Assembly: GCA_964594365.1 (NCBI GenBank)
Contig: CAZQMB010000021.1
Location: forward strand, 1-19,212
Origin: CAIUSP01 sp964594365
GTDB taxonomy: Bacteria; Actinomycetota; Thermoleophilia; Solirubrobacterales; 70-9
Length of the DNA stretch: 19,212 bases
Direction of reading: 5' to 3'
In this document: positions 17,551 to 19,212 of the stretch, piece by piece
Position numbering within the stretch: the stretch's first letter is position 1
Layout: each line of letters opens with the position of its first letter
The notes under the pieces: model-generated
Told to the model about the DNA's origin: nothing
Seen by the model: only the letters and a program-made list of their open reading frames with translations
Databases searched by the model: none
Position numbers and translations under genes: made by a program

Positions 17551-19212
17551 CTACTTGCCGACGGTTCCGGGCCTCTTGTACTCACGCATCCCCCGAGCAA
17601 TCTCGATCAGCGTTCGGGACGAGAGCGCCTCGGTCAAGGTGTTCGAAACCCAGAAGGATCCCTCGTCGTTCTTCCAGGCGATCAGCCGCAGGCGACCGCC
17701 GTCGTAGAAGAGCATGTAATCCTCGCCGCCGAAGGTCCGCTCCTCGGACGGGGACTGGAGGATGGGCGGATTCTTCCAGGCAGTGCCCTGGAAGCCGTAG
17801 TACTCGTTCATCCCCGGGTAGGAGAAGACCCACTTGTAGGACGCCCGTTGACCGCGCGGCGGGGCATCGGGGCCGACGTGGTTCATCTCGTAACCACGTG
17901 GCTTCTGGGCGAAGTCGCTACCCGATGCGAGGACGGTCGGGTAGTAGAGCGGCAGGGACGCACTCGGGACGTAGTTGAACAGACCTCTCACCAGCACCTT
18001 GCCGTAGCTGGTCGGCTGGAGTGAGACATTCGAGAGCGGCTCGATCTTCCGCGGCTTGGACTTCTTCGGCTTCGCCGGCGCGGGTTTGGACTTCTTCTCG
18101 GCCTTGGGGGGCTCGGCAGGAAGCGGCTTGCCCTTGAGACCGAGTAGCTGGTCCACGGCAGCCTGCACCGACGCATCGGAGGCGTAGACGAAGCTCGGTC
18201 CGATATCCACCGGCAGCTCGACCTGACGCAGCTCCGAGCTGCGCGCCTCCACCACGAGCTTCAGCAACTGGATCATCTCCTGGACGCTGTCCACGTCGGA
18301 GCTCGTGTGCTCGGTGAAGATCGAGACCAACTCCTTGCGATCCGAGAAGAGGGTCTCCGGAGGAACCCGGTTCCGCGCCTCGCGAAGGAACTCCTGCTGT
18401 CGGGCGGCACGCACGAGGTCGTTGTCGGTGTGGCGATACCGCGCGAAGTCGAGGGCGTTGAATCCGCAGAGCGGTTGGTAGCCAGGCTGTAGATCGATCT
18501 CCTCGTAGTCCTCGGTGGTGTTGTCGTTCGAGTGGTAGTAGCGATGATCGACATCGATGAACACGCAACCGATCGAGTTGACGGCCCGGGCGAACCCCTC
18601 GAAGTCGACGTTCACCACATGGTTGATCGGCACCCCACTGGGCAACTGAGGCGATCGGGTCAACTCCCTGAGAGTCCTGAGCGTGAGCTTGGTTCCGCCG
18701 TACGCGTAGGCCTCGTTGATCTTCCCGGTGCCGTATCCGGGTACAGACACCTGTAGATCGCGCGGGAAGGAGAGCAGCGCCATGCGTTGCTTGTCGGGGT
18801 CGATCCGCAGCAACATCATCGTGTCGGAGAGACCGCGGAACTCGGACTTCTTGTACTGGGGCCGCAGATCCGAGCCGATCAGCAGGATCGTCTGGGGCGC
18901 GCCCCCATCGACATTCGCAAGCTGGTTGTCGAGACCGCTCAAGCCCCCACCCTGCCCGAGGGCACTGGCGATGTCGGAGAAGTAGCGGAGGACTGTGACC
19001 GAGGTCGCCGCTGCGACCGAAACGACGATCAGGAAGGCGGCAGCCGTGAAGCGGAGCCAGAGTGAGAGTTTGCTCGGACCGCCGCTGCCGGGCAGCGCAT
19101 CCCCGGCTGCGCCTGCAGCTCCAGAGCCGCCGCCGGCTGCGACGATCTGGGTCACCTGCTCCGAGGTCTCGCTGTCGGGCACCTGGTACTCGCGGGTCTC
19201 GGCCGAGACGAC
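17551..19212 (-). CDS. LytR-CpsA-Psr (LCP) family glycopolymer transferase with a novel C-terminal domain (N-terminus may lie beyond window)
   Basis: LCP enzymes move lipid-linked glycopolymers onto peptidoglycan outside the membrane. The frame is open to the right edge, so the true start is uncertain. A GTG at 19180-19182 would give 543 aa but has no clear Shine-Dalgarno. Numbered from that GTG there is a Gly/Ala-rich leader, one membrane helix (~43-64), then the LCP domain: TILLIGSDLRP (98-108), RGLSDTMML, SFPRDLQVSVPG (138-149), KINEAYAYGG, and the pyrophosphate-binding ARYRHTDNDLVRAARQQ (247-263). Asp and Arg residues at these places are the catalytic and lipid-phosphate contacts in known LCPs. 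Cys206 and Cys239 could form a disulfide. A Lys/Pro-rich linker (~356-385) leads to a ~155-residue C-terminal domain rich in Tyr and Trp that I do not recognise. The downstream ugd gene begins 18 nt after the stop. Confidence 0.9.
   Translation of the reverse strand, partial: VVSAETREYQVPDSETSEQVTQIVAAGGGSGAAGAAGDALPGSGGPSKLSLWLRFTAAAFLIVVSVAAATSVTVLRYFSDIASALGQGGGLSGLDNQLANVDGGAPQTILLIGSDLRPQYKKSEFRGLSDTMMLLRIDPDKQRMALLSFPRDLQVSVPGYGTGKINEAYAYGGTKLTLRTLRELTRSPQLPSGVPINHVVNVDFEGFARAVNSIGCVFIDVDHRYYHSNDNTTEDYEEIDLQPGYQPLCGFNALDFARYRHTDNDLVRAARQQEFLREARNRVPPETLFSDRKELVSIFTEHTSSDVDSVQEMIQLLKLVVEARSSELRQVELPVDIGPSFVYASDASVQAAVDQLLGLKGKPLPAEPPKAEKKSKPAPAKPKKSKPRKIEPLSNVSLQPTSYGKVLVRGLFNYVPSASLPLYYPTVLASGSDFAQKPRGYEMNHVGPDAPPRGQRASYKWVFSYPGMNEYYGFQGTAWKNPPILQSPSEERTFGGEDYMLFYDGGRLRLIAWKNDEGSFWVSNTLTEALSSRTLIEIARGMREYKRPGTVGK

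Overview
The window is a GC-rich, gene-dense bacterial chromosome segment with short intergenic gaps, many stop/start overlaps and several GTG or TTG starts. I read it as a high-GC Actinomycetota genome, most likely of the Thermoleophilia/Solirubrobacterales type. That placement is inferred from protein style and gene content, not from a marker gene. I found no rRNA, tRNA, CRISPR array or insertion sequence, and no gap over 300 bases.

Right block, minus strand (19212 down to 10767). Six genes run head to tail: an LCP-family protein (LytR-CpsA-Psr, attaches glycopolymers to the cell wall), a UDP-glucose/UDP-sugar 6-dehydrogenase, a sugar-1-phosphate nucleotidyltransferase, a PGI/PMI-type sugar-phosphate isomerase, an ABC ATPase and a large double-FtsX permease. 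Their junctions are an 18-nt gap, a 1-nt overlap, a 1-nt gap and two 4-nt overlaps, which strongly suggests one operon. Together they can make nucleotide sugars, attach a glycopolymer to the wall and run an ATP-driven envelope transport or remodelling step.

Middle block, plus strand (9262 to 10724). A small ArfB-like ribosome-rescue hydrolase is followed by a lipoprotein of no recognised family. The lipoprotein has a possible TIM-barrel-like strand pattern. This pair is divergent from ahcY and convergent with the ABC permease.

Left block, minus strand (9111 down to 1669). The order is ahcY (TTG start), a second nucleotidyltransferase, comF, hpf, secA and prfB. The order comF-hpf-secA-prfB resembles a well-known Firmicutes neighbourhood. 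prfB carries the classic autoregulatory +1 frameshift: an early in-frame UGA inside CUUUGAC splits the gene into a 29-codon leader and the main reading frame. A hairpin followed by a T-rich run after prfB is a plausible intrinsic terminator for this unit.

Left edge, minus strand (1598 to beyond 1). A secreted repeat protein, probably a beta-propeller, begins at a TTG codon and runs off the window. It has a signal peptide and a lysine-rich C-terminal module.

The best candidates for something undescribed are the LCP/sugar/ABC operon with its novel LCP tail, the unknown lipoprotein behind arfB, and the prfB frameshift site that lacks a recognisable internal Shine-Dalgarno stimulator.
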